NCBI GenBank assembly: GCA_001599815.1
Contig: BCIA01000003.1
Span: 3,410,001-3,474,000, forward strand
DNA from: Furcasterigmium furcatum
Taxonomy: Eukaryota > Ascomycota > Sordariomycetes > Glomerellales > Plectosphaerellaceae
Reading direction: 5' to 3'
Length of the DNA stretch: 64,000 bases
Positions 19,840 through 30,929 of this stretch are shown in pieces; position 1 is the first letter of the stretch, and each line of letters starts with the position of its first letter. Below the pieces are notes generated by a model. That model ran no database searches. It was not told where the DNA came from and saw only the letters and a list, made by a program, of their open reading frames with translations. Position numbers and translations under genes: made by a program.

Positions 19840-21470
19840 ATGGATTCCGACTTCCTCAAGAACCTAGAATACTTCACCGTCCCCAACAACCAAACTGCCA
19901 ACCCCCAAAGCGGCCAGGGCGCAGAGTCCTCCTCGGCGGCTGCCGGTGCCGCTCGCAACCCCAACGAAGCCGCCTTCTGGGAGGCGCTGGCCGGCGCAGA
20001 GTCCGGCCTGTCAGCATCGGCCTCCAGCGGCGGCCCCTCGGGACAGCTGCCCTCTTATGCGCAGTCATCGGCTGCCTCGGCCTCGTCGTACAGACCCTAC
20101 ACGGGCCAGACCTATCATGGCGGCCCGAAGCGAGCGTTGCCCACGCGAGCGCCACCACCACCATTGACGAGTCCTCGCAGGAAGGACGCACACGACAAGA
20201 AACGACAAAAGGCGGACCCCGATTCGGCGGCATTGGAGTCGGTGGACTACTGGATCCAGTTCGACGACGACGACCCCGAGAATAATCTTGGCGGGAGCTT
20301 CGAGATCGACTACTCCAAGCGCCAACATGCACCCTCTTCTGGCTTTGCTAGGTATGCCCGCCTTCAGTCGCCTGGTGGCACCCACCGTACTCATTGAGTG
20401 CACGACTAACATTGTCGCAGACCTCCCACGAGCCGGCTGGCCCCGTTGCCAGAGACCCCGGGACTGGGGTCGGGACTCTACACCGCGCCCCTGTTCCGCG
20501 AAGATGACTTTATTGACGACAATGCCCTCGATAATGCCCTATCCGAAGACGAAGATCCACTTGATTCCATGAATTTGAGCGAGCAGCTTTCAACGATTGA
20601 TACCCAACCACCACAAGACGTCCCTCCCAGGGAGGGCCTCTACTCGACTCCTCTAAGCTGGGAGAAGCCCGCACCGGGTTTACGGTTGAACCCGCTCTTT
20701 GGTCTCGGGACACCCATGCTTGATCCTGAACAGCGGAGACTGCTGGCAATCGCGCTCAATACCGGCGGCTCAGCCACGAGCCTAGGCACGAGCTTCGGTC
20801 TGGGCACCGGCGGCGAACTTGAATCTGACTACTCCAGCCTGGGCAACCTCGGTGGCTCAGCGACGGCGAGCCTTAGTGAGATCTCCAGGCTTCCCGGAGA
20901 TGAGCCCGCTAGATCCAAAGGGAAAGGGAAAGAGAAAGACTTTGAAACTGAGGCGGCGCCGGAAAAGCTGGGCAAGGGCCAGAAGCAGGCAGCCTCGAAG
21001 AGCGCCACGCCCGCACCAACGGGCAAGGGCAAAGACAAGATGAAGCTTGGAGACAGAACGGCTCACAACGATATTGAGAGGAAGTACCGCACGAATCTCA
21101 AGGACAAGATCGCAGAGCTGCGGGATGCCGTGCCATCGCTGCGCTCGATGCCCGAAGAGGGCGAGGAGGATGAAGATGAGGACCCGTCGCGCTCGGCGCC
21201 CAAAGTCAGCAAGGTAAGCAACCTACAGCCAAGAATTGTAAATATCAATGTACGGCCCGCCATACTTACGCGATGCAGGGCACGGTGCTTTTGAAAGCTA
21301 CGGAGTACATACATCACCTCGAGAAGCGGAACAAGACGATTATGAAGGAGCACCAGGATCTGGCCAGGCGGCTGCAGGCCTTTGAACAGCTCCTGACGGC
21401 CACGGCGAGGCAGCCGTTCCCCATGCCGAACTACAGCAGGAGCATCTTCGATCCTCGTGGGTTTTGTTAG
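19840..21470 (+). CDS. SREBP-type bHLH transcription factor
   Basis: Predicted 498-aa nuclear bHLH factor; exons 19840-20351, 20421-21213, 21279-21470. The DNA-binding region AHNDIERKYRTNLKDKI (from about residue 385) has Tyr393 in place of the usual Arg, the hallmark of SREBP-type proteins, which bind both sterol elements and E-boxes. Helix 1 is followed by a long acidic loop (EEGEEDEDED) and then helix 2 with a leucine zipper (TVLLKATEYIHHLEKRNKTI...). An intron falls inside the loop. No transmembrane segment follows the zipper and the protein ends shortly after it, so it resembles the soluble fungal SrbB/Sre2-like class rather than membrane-bound SrbA/Sre1. A nuclear-signal-like KGKGKEK region precedes the domain. 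A role in sterol, hypoxia or carbon control is inferred from the family. Confidence 0.9.
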
Positions 21471-21971
21471 ACGGAGGCATATCTTTCGACTTTTCTCACA
21501 ATCTCCAACGAGACATGGGTACATACCATCGCGGACGGGGGAAGAGGGTCCGCTCTGTACAAATAATCTTCTTTTCAGCATACAAACAACATGAAGCGGC
21601 GTTTGGAATTGGGACGCAGACGGCTGGCATCTTTGCAATTTTGGGCCCGCCGAACCCCGGGGCACTGTGCAGTCGTGCCCAAGCAAACATCACGTCCCTC
21701 GCACGCCGTGAAGAATCCCCAAGGGGACTGAGATGTGTCTCGGGTCGACCCAGGGATGCGTCAGGATATGCAGACGCAGGGGCTGGGGAGGGAGAAAATG
21801 GAGTGAAATCACGGCTAATTTTGGTCTCGCCCGATGATGGTATGTTTCGCCCGTGGCAGGAATGTTATGTGATATCGCCGGAGACCCGTAGGTTCGCGGG
21901 CTGGTATTTCCCGGTGATTTAGATGTTACACGTGGTAGTACATGCCACGCCCGGCCCTTTGGGGGGTGGTA
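21471..21971. other. intergenic between convergent bHLH gene and ICP55
   Basis: This 501-bp shared 3' region shows no gene. Confidence 0.5.
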
Positions 21972-23465
21972 TCAGTCCCGAAGAGCCTCAATGTCGACGA
22001 CCTCCTTGACGGCCTCGGTGGTGAGGATGAAGGGGGACGAGTCGTCGACGCATACGCTGTCCTCGATGCGCACGCCCATGCCGCGGAAGTGCTTCGGCCA
22101 GCGGTCCTCGTCGGGGACGTAGATGCCCGGCTCAATGGTGACGCAGTGTCCTGATTTCAGGGGCGTGCGGCGGCCGTAGCCGGGGACGTCGTGGACGTCG
22201 ATTCCGATGTAGTGTCCGACATGGTGGGGGAAGAGGCGGTCGACGTCACGCGGGGCGAGGTCGAAGCCCAGACCGCGAAGCTCCTCGAGGATCCAGGAGG
22301 TGGTCTGGTGGTGGATATCGTCCAGGGTGACGTTTGCATTCTCGCGGCAGAGGGAGACACCTCGACGCTGAACACGGAGAACAGCCTCGTAGAGGTCGCG
22401 TTGAGGCGGGGTGAAGCGGCCGCTGACGGGCCAGGTGCGAGTGATGTCCGTGATGTAGGTGCCGTACTCTCCGCCAGCGTCGACAACGACGAGCTCGCCC
22501 GGATGGAGGGCGGCGTTGTTAAGGACGTAGTGGATGCATGTGCCGTTGCGGCCGCCGCCTACGACGGGGATGTAAGCTGGACCGTCGCAGCCGTCAGCGG
22601 TGAAGCGGTAGTCGAGGAAGGCGTGGAGGTCCTTCTCGCGCATCCAGGATCGGCGCATGGCGTCTGTAATGGCGCGGCCGGAGATCTGGCCGGCCTGGCG
22701 CATGTTGGCGATCTCGGCGGGGGATTTGATGGCTCGGAGGTTGTTGAGGAGGGGGTAGAGCGGAATACGGGAGGAAGGCCACCAGGAGCTGACATCGCCC
22801 TTCAGACGAGACCAGACGGCGTTGTCGCGGGATTCGGGACGGTCAAAGTCGGCGTAAATACGGGTGGCCTTGCCGAGTATGTCGGGGAGGACGGAGCCGA
22901 TCTTAGAGATGTCGCCCGCTAGGTCGGCATTGAATATGTCCTCGGCTGCCTGGATGCCATTTCGTGGACCGCCCCATTGCTCGGCTGAAGCATCTTTCGG
23001 CTGGCAGTAGAGCTGAAACGTGAAGTCGCCCCAGGACTCGCCGGTGTTCTGGATGATAGCGAGAGAATCGCCCTCGTGCCAGCCTGTGAGGTAGAGGAAG
23101 TTGGACTCCTGGCGGTAGGGGTGGAAGACAGCGCCTGAGCGGTATTTGAGATCTGCTGAGGGAAGAATTGCCACGCCGCCGACAGGCAGACGTTGTGCGA
23201 GTTGTGCCCGGCGGTCCCAGTACTCTTGAGCGGTGATACCGGGTGTGACTGAGCTTGTTAGCTTGTGGGTAAGTGCAGGACGAGGACACATACTTTCTCC
23301 GGCTTTCAGGATGTGAGGATGAGTCTCATGAACGGCTTGGCCAAACTGAAGGTCAGCTGCAGAGACACTGGCGAAGGACCGGGAGGCCTGGTGAGGTCTC
23401 ATAGGCGGAGAGCATAATGTTCGAGAGCCTCGGAGGGCAGAGCGAAAGGATTTTAAGGAGCTCAT
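21972..23465 (-). CDS. ICP55: intermediate cleaving peptidase 55 (mitochondrial Xaa-Pro aminopeptidase family)
   Basis: M24B metallopeptidase that removes one residue from mitochondrial precursors after presequence cleavage, stabilising them. Exons 23294-23465 and 21972-23248 give 482 aa. The 45-bp intron is in frame and lacks stops, but GTATGT, GCTAAC and CTCAG are all present. Removing it restores GE-ITPGITAQEYWDRR, the conserved entry to the amino-peptidase_P N domain. The N-terminus (many Arg/Ser, no acid before residue 37) is a matrix presequence. Metal ligands are visible: DAGGEYGTYITDITRTW (two Asp), HHVGHYIGIDVHD (His), TIEPGIYVP (Glu) and GVRIEDSV (Glu). Length and motifs match ICP55/XPNPEP3 rather than cytosolic aminopeptidase P. 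Confidence 0.93.
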   Translation of the reverse strand: MSSLKSFRSALRGSRTLCSPPMRPHQASRSFASVSAADLQFGQAVHETHPHILKAGESMCPRPALTHKLTSSVTPGITAQEYWDRRAQLAQRLPVGGVAILPSADLKYRSGAVFHPYRQESNFLYLTGWHEGDSLAIIQNTGESWGDFTFQLYCQPKDASAEQWGGPRNGIQAAEDIFNADLAGDISKIGSVLPDILGKATRIYADFDRPESRDNAVWSRLKGDVSSWWPSSRIPLYPLLNNLRAIKSPAEIANMRQAGQISGRAITDAMRRSWMREKDLHAFLDYRFTADGCDGPAYIPVVGGGRNGTCIHYVLNNAALHPGELVVVDAGGEYGTYITDITRTWPVSGRFTPPQRDLYEAVLRVQRRGVSLCRENANVTLDDIHHQTTSWILEELRGLGFDLAPRDVDRLFPHHVGHYIGIDVHDVPGYGRRTPLKSGHCVTIEPGIYVPDEDRWPKHFRGMGVRIEDSVCVDDSSPFILTTEAVKEVVDIEALRD

Positions 23466-24496
23466 GGCGGGTATCAGGAAAGAAGAGATGAGAGAACAGG
23501 TGACGTTTTTTTTATGAGAAGTGTCTCATCCCCGATGAAGCACAAGTAAGCAAGCACTGGCCGTGTAAGTCGGGGAGAATGGCCTCTCCGAGGGGTTTGA
23601 GGTGATCCAATATGGAACGAACACTTTTGGCCAGCCTCGGTTGTGGTGGCTCAACGCTAGGCAAGTTGAGCCTCTCAATCTCAATGCGTTGGCAGTCAGG
23701 ATACGACTGCGCAATGAGTGCGCAATGAGTGCTGAGTGGAGGTCCCGGACTCGGGGAGAGCTGTATGGGAGGGGTGATGTTTGATATGCCGGACGGCGAT
23801 GTCGAGATGCACCAATGCAGCATCGAGCGACCTCCCCAATGCGTCCGAAGAGTTACAGTGACATCACATGGTAAACCCACTGTGAGGTGCGCTGAAAGCC
23901 CTGGAGCAAACCCATTTCTCCTCTTCCCATTGGCCCAAAGCCATGCGGGGCCGGGTCTTGGGGGGCCGTTATTAGTCCGGTTGCTGGAGCGGAAAATGGC
24001 CCGTGCATGTTGTCGGGCAGGCCAAACCGGGATTAGCGCTGTTGTGCTCCGCAAGCGCGACGTCCCGCTCCTCTCGTCAGCCCGGCCACACCAAAACTGA
24101 ACCTCGACCCGGCACCTTTCCAAAGCTCTTCCTCCTGCCCACACGCCAGGTCCGACGACCACTAAGCCTGCCACTCCGACGGACGGTTGATTCTCTCACT
24201 TTTCTCTCCATTGATATATCTTGATGATCAGGGACTTGTCTGGCACTTCAATGTCTTCCTGACACCTCCCTTTTGCCGCATTTCCCAGGGATACGCGAAC
24301 ACGTCGCGTGCTCTGCAGAGGGAAGCTGAGCGACTCCCTGCCAGCCCCTCCACCACCACACCCACCCACCACCACCGCCATATCACCCAAGCACCGCCCT
24401 GCCCAAACAAGGCAGTCCATGCTTTGGCGGTCCTCTCCCTCTTTCTCGACGCTCGTCATAAATCAGCTGCATCGAACATCCTGATCCGGCATTTTT
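23466..24496. other. divergent promoter region of ICP55 and DBF4
   Basis: These 1031 bp contain no supported gene. They include an 11-bp tandem duplication (TGCGCAATGAG twice, near 23708-23729) and, close to DBF4, a pair of ACGCGA elements listed separately. Confidence 0.5.
24293..24309. promoter_or_regulatory. inverted pair of MCB-like ACGCGA elements upstream of DBF4
   Basis: ACGCGA (24293-24298) and its reverse complement TCGCGT (24304-24309) are separated by 5 nt, about 190 nt before the DBF4 start. ACGCGN is the core of the MluI cell-cycle box bound by MBF-type factors at G1/S genes. The match to the gene's function makes it plausible; no experiment is implied. Confidence 0.4.
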
Positions 24497-26545
24497 ATGG
24501 CAACCGTATCTCTATCCCCGACGCCCGTCCCCGTCGCCGCCATCATGTCGACGAGAAGAACACCCTTGACGAGTAACCCCAATGTAGCAAACTCGCCGCT
24601 ACGAGGGGCGGGCTCCCTAGCTCAGGCGAAGCAGAAGCGTCCCTACGCCACTATTACCCGGGAAGATATCTACGCCAATCCCCCACCGCTCAAGAGGCAG
24701 ATGCTCGAGGCCTCGGCTCAGAGGCACCTCCGATCTCCCACAAAGCCCGTCAAGACGTCGAGCATTCCTCAGAGGGCCACTCGTCCTGTTGCACGGGAAA
24801 GACCTGCCCAGCAGCAGCAGCCCCGTCAACAGACCCACGATGACTCCAATATCGAGCGGATCAGACAATGGCAGATGGAGTACCATGCCAGGTTCCCCAA
24901 AATGGTCTTCTACTTTGAGAGCATCTCAGAAGACCTGAGGGTGAAGCTGTCGAAGCAGGCCATCAGCCTAGGAGCCGTAAGAACCCCCATCATGATTTCC
25001 TAAATGTGCCGCATGACTGACCTGACCTCTTTCCGCCAGAGAGAGGAACGTTTCTTCTCGACGACCATCACTCACGTCGTCACCACCCGCCCAATCCCTT
25101 CCACCCACGAGGATCAAGCCGCTATACACGATGACCCTGCCCCCGAAGAGCAGCCCCAAACCATCAACCCATCTCTACTAGACAGGTCGACAGACACCCG
25201 ACGCCGTCTTTTTGAGCACGCCACCCGACGCATCGCTCCTCATCAGCCCCTCGAAGATGGCATACGGCGGCCCAAGCCGGCTCGCAATAATGACATCCTC
25301 CATAAGGCTCGTGACATGGGCAAAAAGATCTGGACCCTTGAGAAGTTCCAGCGGATGTTGGACATCCTGCTGGAGCCCGACCCATACGTCGTTGCAAACG
25401 GCGGTAGGACGGAGGGTACCCGACACGGTGCGGGGAGCAAGAGGACCGTCGACGAGCCCAAGCTATCTCAGCTGCTGCAACATGAGCGCCTGAACGGTCC
25501 GTCTGACCGCGATCCCACGGTGGCGAGCCGGGAGCTCGTCCACTTCAAGGGCCCTTTCATCTATGTCTATGACATTGAGGAGAAGCAGAAGCCCATTATG
25601 GTCCGGGAGTATCCCAAGGTCAACGCGAAGTATGAGGGAGAATGGCCGCAGTTCCGTACCGTGACCGATGGCCGCTGCCCATTCGTCGAGGAGCCTGATA
25701 CGGATCGCCGGAAGCCGAAACCGCAGGAGAAGGAGCGCGCCGCGAAGCCTGTCGTCGAGTCTCGTCCGACCCTTCAGCCCCCCGAGGTGGCAGCGCCGAA
25801 AGGTGTTGTTGGTGGCAAGCGGAGCTTATCCGAGATGCAGGATGGCCAGAACCAGCTGCGGACTGGTGTGAAGCCCATGGACATGTTTGGCGCCACGAAG
25901 CCGCTGTCCAAGCAGGTCGACCTCGTGGGCTTCACCAGTAGGGCCGGTCCTGGACGACTATTTGCGGGCGAGCCTGTCGCTTCTGGCGTACAGCCTTCGA
26001 ACATCACATCGGCAATCCGCTCTCAGATGATCTCTTCTGCCTCCGGCATCAGCGGGGCAAAGGCCGGTACCAGCAAGGAGATTCACGGCCTGCAGCGCAA
26101 GGTCCTGCAGAGAACCGCCCACTCCCAAGACCCGAGTTCCCGACGACCCGAAGCGAGCATGGATCCCTCTAGCAGATCGACCAGCATGGGGCGGGCAGCC
26201 AGTCGGAGACTGGAGCTCATCGAGGAGGATGCCGAGAGGGCAGATGCAAAGCAGGCTCGTTCCAAGTCGCAGACGGCTCCTGCACAGAAGAGCAAACGAG
26301 AGCTCAAGCCTGGCTACTGTGAAAACTGCCAGGATAAGTTCAAGGATTTCGACGAGGTAAGCTCTGGTTGCTCGTGCTGAAAAAGAAGCATCCCTGACTG
26401 ACTCTGTCTTCAGCACGTTCTTACTCGCAAACACCGCAAATTTGCAGAGAACGATGAGAATTGGGGTGAGCTGGACGAGCTGTTATCTCAGCTCGGCCGG
26501 GCACCCAAATTCCACGAAGATGACGAGCACAATGCCGTCTGGTAA
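24497..26545 (+). CDS. DBF4: Dbf4/Dfp1 regulatory subunit of Cdc7 kinase
   Basis: Activating subunit of the Cdc7 (Hsk1) kinase that phosphorylates MCM to fire replication origins; nuclear. Exons 24497-24976, 25040-26356 and 26414-26545 give 642 aa. An N-terminal BRCT-like motif N (WQMEYHARFPKMVFYFESISEDL... with THVVTTR) is split by intron 1. Motif M is around KGPFIYVYDIEEKQKPIMVREYP. The C-terminal Dbf4 zinc finger GYCENCQDKFKDFDE-HVLTRKHRKFA (CCHH) is split by intron 2, which confirms the splice placement. The middle is disordered and Ser/Pro-rich, as usual. A downstream Met at 24545 is an alternative start. It is the only replication gene in the window. Confidence 0.94.
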
Positions 26546-27334
26546 TAAACAGGACCTCTCCCCGACGGAGTCCCTCGAGAGCACCTTCGGCGCCACCCCC
26601 GCCTCACCCGAATCAAAGGCATCGAACCCCGCTAGTTTCAACTGTGGACATATGATTCTTCACCTTCCTTCTGCGAGCCCCGGCTGTCTTTCAGCGTCAT
26701 GAAGCCAAACGATACCACTCGGTTCAGCATTCAGGGTCTCTTTTCAAGAGACCCTTTTCGTATTCTTCTATATTCCCCTTGCTTTCGGTTTATCCTGGTC
26801 GAATCGCGGGCATCCGGAAGCATTGCATTGCGTGCACACATCGGCGTACGCCATGAAGCATTTACATAACATTACCCCCACTAACCTGGGCGGTTTGCAC
26901 TTTTTACATTTTGATCCTGGGGAGTACAGTGGGCACGGAGGTTCGGGTTGAGGCGCTGGCCTGCATTTGCAGCCAGAGAAGGACGTCGGGACGGGCAGAG
27001 TGACAGAGGTTGGCGTACATCGGAGAGAGACCATGCGGCTGCCGAGAGCCCTGTCAGTGGCCCCGGCGAAAGTAATGTGTAGATTTACTGAACAGTCTAT
27101 ACATGTGGAATTATCAGCACACGCATGAATGGATGGCGTTGATTTTGCATGGTGGTTTGTGGTGAGTGAATGAGAGGGGTATCTTCGGCTATGATATCTA
27201 TACTCTATGGTGCTCTAGGCTTCGGAGTGTTTCTCGTCGCCAGTTCGCCCTCTTCGATGCTCCTGTATATTAGGCCTGACTGGCGGTCATCACGTCGCAT
27301 CGGTGAGTCTATCCTACAGCTTTCTGGCCTGCGT
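26546..27334. other. intergenic between convergent DBF4 and PAL
   Basis: This 789-bp 3' region is shared by two convergent genes; no further gene is seen. Confidence 0.5.
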
Positions 27335-29413
27335 TTACAGCTTCGCGACCAGCTTCTGGCCATCATCGGCACCCCATGCATCGGAGAAGGCGGCCATCAC
27401 GCAGTTGATGACCTCTTCGCCTCGGAGGGCCTCGTAGATTCTGCTCACGTCACTGCCGATCGTCGTCTGCCGGGACGGTTCGCGCAGGCCACGGTGGAAT
27501 CTCACTCCTAACGTGCCCCTGACGAAGCCGTACAGCGTTGCCGACCCGCGTCCAAGGCCGGGAATGGGCCCTGCCCCAGGTATGTCGGGGTCGTTTGCGG
27601 GATCCTTGATCCATGATTGCATCCCCCGGACCATTTTGGCTTTGAATCCTGTGATCTCCTCCACGGAAAGGGCGGAGGCCTGCGGGAGGGCGATGATGTG
27701 CGTCACGAGGGTCGCCACGACGGGGTCACACCGCTCGAGGTGGCCAGAGTGGTTCGCATGGTACCACGCCTTGATGAGCCTGGAGTGTATCTCCTCCTGC
27801 AGCCGGGCGGTTTCCTCCTCGGACATGGCCAGACGGGCCGTCAGCGCTGCCACGGCCTCCGAGAGTTTCGGTGCCGTGGCGGCGAGGAAGCGGCGGTGGT
27901 AGTGGCGCAGGTCGACGGCCTGGCAGCACACATAGGCGTGGCAGGCGACCATGTGGGCGAGGACATCGAGGGCCTCCATTGTGCGGCGGGCGGAGAGGAA
28001 GGCGAGTGAGTTGATAGCCTGGTTGTGCATCTCTGCGGACTGGACGTGGGCGCTGACCGGGGCAGCGAGAGCGGCCAGCTCAGAGGTGTAAGCCGCCATG
28101 TTGACATCGATGCCCTTGAGGGTGTAGGAGGCGTCTGGGTCGCCGAAGACGAGGTTGGGGTCAAGGCCGGCGTTGAGTGAGGGATTGATGAGCTCGGCGC
28201 ACTGACTGGAGAGCATGCGGCCGGTCATCTGAAGGGCAAGGCGGGTTTTGTCGAGAGCGGAGGTTATGGCAGCGGCCTGGAAGTTGCCGCCGGAAAAGAC
28301 CTCGCCAGCGGCGGAGTCTATGACGGGGTTGTCACAGGTCGAGTTGAGCTCCGTCTCGATCTGGCGGTGGGCGAGGAGGAGGTCTTCCAGATAGGGGCCG
28401 ATCCACTGGGGGGAGGTTCGGGTGCTGTACCGATCTTGCCAGAGGCCGGAGCCGGTACGCTTCTTGCGGGAGAGGCCGGTGATGAAGGTTGAGGAGCGAA
28501 GGAAGAGGCGGATGTTGTGGGCGGCTTCGAGCTGGCCGGGGTGTGGACGGATGGCGTGGATGAAGGGTGCGGACCATTCGACGTTGCCGGAGAGGCACTC
28601 AGCGGTGAAGGCAGTGAGGAGCTGGGCGAGGAGGGCGAGGTGGTGGGCTTCATGGATGACAAGGGCGGCGGTGGCTGCTGACGGTGCGGTGCCGTTGATG
28701 AGGCCCAGGCCTTCCTTGGGGGCCAGCTCGACGGGAGAGATGTTGTGGAGGCGGAGGGCCTCGTTTGAAGAGACGACTTTGCCGGATGAGAGACGGACGA
28801 AGATGTCCGGGCTACCGGTGAGGGTGCCGGCGATATAAGATAGGGGCATGAGGTCGCCCGAGGCGGAGATGGTGCCACGAAGAGGAACCAAGGGGATGAT
28901 GTCGTGCTGGAGGAGTGAGAGGAGGTTCTCGATGACCTCGAGCCGAACGGCGCTGTGGCCCCTGAGGTTCTGGTTCGCCCTGGTCAAGATGGCGGCCTTG
29001 ACCCATTCCCGAGGGATGACATGAGACTGGCCGTCCCGGTCGATCCTCCTCTCATGCTTGTCTGAGGACGTGATGATGGCGCTCTGAGTGTGCTGGAGCA
29101 GAGAGACCTGGAGCTTCCTCAGCTGCTCGGTTCTCGAATCAGCACTGCCGCCGAAGCCAGTGTTGACGCCGTAGATGACCCAGCCGTTTTGGAGATGGAG
29201 GTTGAGGGTATCGATGCTGTCTTGCAGGCGCCGCCTGAGGTCGCGGTCATCCTTAATCTTGGGAGTCAGGCCATGGCGGGCCACAGCAACGACGGACGCG
29301 ATGTCCAGGCTCTGGCCGTCAATGGCGAGCGAGGGGTCCGACTTGAGGGCCTGGACCTTCTTCCACGTCTTGAAGACGGTTGATGAGTGCTCAAGGCGGA
29401 TCTGTGAGTCCAT
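27335..29413 (-). CDS. PAL: phenylalanine/aromatic amino acid ammonia-lyase
   Basis: MIO-dependent ammonia-lyase, 692 aa in a single exon, predicted cytosolic. It would convert L-phenylalanine (and possibly tyrosine) to cinnamate (coumarate) and ammonia. The electrophilic MIO cofactor forms from Ala184-Ser185-Gly186 in GTISASGDLMPLSY. The catalytic Tyr lies in YGVNTGFGGS (Tyr81), and the active-site NPVID and QDRYSTRTSPQW motifs are present. The selectivity loop reads SLLQHTQS; His108-Thr109 aligns by position with the His-Gln pair of basidiomycete yeast PAL, where His permits tyrosine use. The C-terminal part has the long helical extension of eukaryotic PAL, separating it from the shorter histidine ammonia-lyases (about 500 aa). 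Neighbours are unrelated housekeeping genes, so no pathway cluster is visible. Confidence 0.95.
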   Translation of the reverse strand: MDSQIRLEHSSTVFKTWKKVQALKSDPSLAIDGQSLDIASVVAVARHGLTPKIKDDRDLRRRLQDSIDTLNLHLQNGWVIYGVNTGFGGSADSRTEQLRKLQVSLLQHTQSAIITSSDKHERRIDRDGQSHVIPREWVKAAILTRANQNLRGHSAVRLEVIENLLSLLQHDIIPLVPLRGTISASGDLMPLSYIAGTLTGSPDIFVRLSSGKVVSSNEALRLHNISPVELAPKEGLGLINGTAPSAATAALVIHEAHHLALLAQLLTAFTAECLSGNVEWSAPFIHAIRPHPGQLEAAHNIRLFLRSSTFITGLSRKKRTGSGLWQDRYSTRTSPQWIGPYLEDLLLAHRQIETELNSTCDNPVIDSAAGEVFSGGNFQAAAITSALDKTRLALQMTGRMLSSQCAELINPSLNAGLDPNLVFGDPDASYTLKGIDVNMAAYTSELAALAAPVSAHVQSAEMHNQAINSLAFLSARRTMEALDVLAHMVACHAYVCCQAVDLRHYHRRFLAATAPKLSEAVAALTARLAMSEEETARLQEEIHSRLIKAWYHANHSGHLERCDPVVATLVTHIIALPQASALSVEEITGFKAKMVRGMQSWIKDPANDPDIPGAGPIPGLGRGSATLYGFVRGTLGVRFHRGLREPSRQTTIGSDVSRIYEALRGEEVINCVMAAFSDAWGADDGQKLVAKL

Positions 29414-30269
29414 GGAGCCGTTTGTACTCTGTGCGTACCACTGGAAGATGTTTGTTTGCTAGCTGTAGAGTCAAGGACAAGGAGCATCTGAATCACTCGG
29501 CACGGTGTCTATTCGAAGAATCTGCGCCGGAGTTGCGGTGAATGGGAACCCCGGACCATCCGCTCTGAAGAAGAAAATAAATCGGCAAGCCACGTTGACG
29601 GCCGGGAGATTGGGTGAGTCGAGGCTCCGGCAGGGCCCTGCACGGCATCATACATTTTGCAGTGTGTGGTCATGGACGTGGATGCACTTGGGAATCACTC
29701 GGTTAGTTGAAATGCTGTACTGCTGCTGGCGTAGTGCTTGTATTCCTGAGCTGTCTGGCTGGTTGGAAGATGGATGTTGGTGTTGACGGGAAAGGAAGGG
29801 CTCCTCGGTGAGAAATGGAACTTCCAGGTTTGAGCCCGCGCTGAAGAGGCCCGAAACTCTTCATTACAGCGGTCGGTTTCGCCCCCACGTAGCACCTTTC
29901 AGTGGATGCGGCCTCCCACTCCCACGCATCCACAGGAACCGTTCCCGTTGGCTGCCACCCTCAGTGCCAGTCTTTGTTTCACCCACGCCAGCGAGTGGAC
30001 AGCGGAGGTGACAACCGGTTGTGGCTGCCTTGGGACTCGACGACTTCGGCTGTCACCAACTCACCCGACACAATACCTTTCACTCTCATCACTATCACCA
30101 GGACAACTCTCGCCCAACTCGGCATATCCTTTTCAACTTCACGAAGACCCCGACATCATCTCACTCAGCACCAGTGTTCAAGACTACTCATCAGCCACCT
30201 TCGCATACTTAAAGGGAGCAAGAGCCAGTCCCATCCCTCATCATCACCACCACATCACATCACATCGAC
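29414..30269. other. divergent promoter region of PAL and ATG12
   Basis: These 856 bp separate divergent genes; no gene is seen. The ATG12 side is CA/TC-rich, with CACATCACATCACAT directly before the start codon. Confidence 0.5.
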
Positions 30270-30698
30270 ATGGCGCCAGAATCTCCCGATCCCCGATCGC
30301 CGGACGAGGTCCCCTCTCCAGAACGATCACCGTCTCCAGAGATCCCACTGACCATGTCTGCTTCCGCTATCCTTACCGCACAGCCTCGAGACGTCGCGGC
30401 AGCCCTTGCCAATGCTGGCGGGTTCCCGCAGAACAAGGTGGTTGTCAACTTCAGGCCCATCGGCAGTGCTCCCGCGCTCGCCAAGTCCGTCTTCCAGATT
30501 AGTGCCACCCAGAAGTTCGACTTCCTTGTCATCTGGCTGCGCAAGAAGCTCAAGGTCAAAGACACCGACAGCGTCTTCCTCTACGTCAACCAGTCCTTCG
30601 CACCCTCCCTGGAGGAGGTCGTCGGGAACCTTCACAGGTGCTTCAAGACCAACGATCAGCTTGTCATTTCCTACTCTATGACACCCGCGTTCGGTTAA
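30270..30698 (+). CDS. ATG12: autophagy ubiquitin-like protein Atg12
   Basis: Ubiquitin-like modifier conjugated to Atg5 through Atg7 and Atg10; the Atg12-Atg5-Atg16 complex then acts as E3 for Atg8 lipidation on the phagophore. The gene is a single exon of 142 aa. A disordered Pro/Ser N-terminus (about 55 residues) precedes the ubiquitin fold: KVVVNFRPIGSAPALAK, FQISATQKFDFLVIWLRKKL, FLYVNQSFAPSLEEVVGNL. The invariant C-terminus SYSMTPAFG ends in the conjugating Gly142 with no residues beyond it, as in other Atg12 proteins. Its 3' end is only 231 bp from the convergent panB-type gene. Confidence 0.97.
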   Translation: MAPESPDPRSPDEVPSPERSPSPEIPLTMSASAILTAQPRDVAAALANAGGFPQNKVVVNFRPIGSAPALAKSVFQISATQKFDFLVIWLRKKLKVKDTDSVFLYVNQSFAPSLEEVVGNLHRCFKTNDQLVISYSMTPAFG

Positions 30699-30929
30699 CA
30701 AGAGACATCCTGGCCTCGCGCCAGGATCATCTCCATCTCCATCTCACAAATCGACTCTCTGTACTACTACTAATACTCTGGTATCACAACTATGCAGCCC
30801 ACCCGTGACGATGCAAGCTCATGCTTCAAGACAAATCATCCGCAGCCCCAAACACCGGTACGATGCAACCAACCACTCGTGATAAACGCAATATGCATGC
30901 CGCCGCTCCAGAAAAGACTGACCGCCCCC

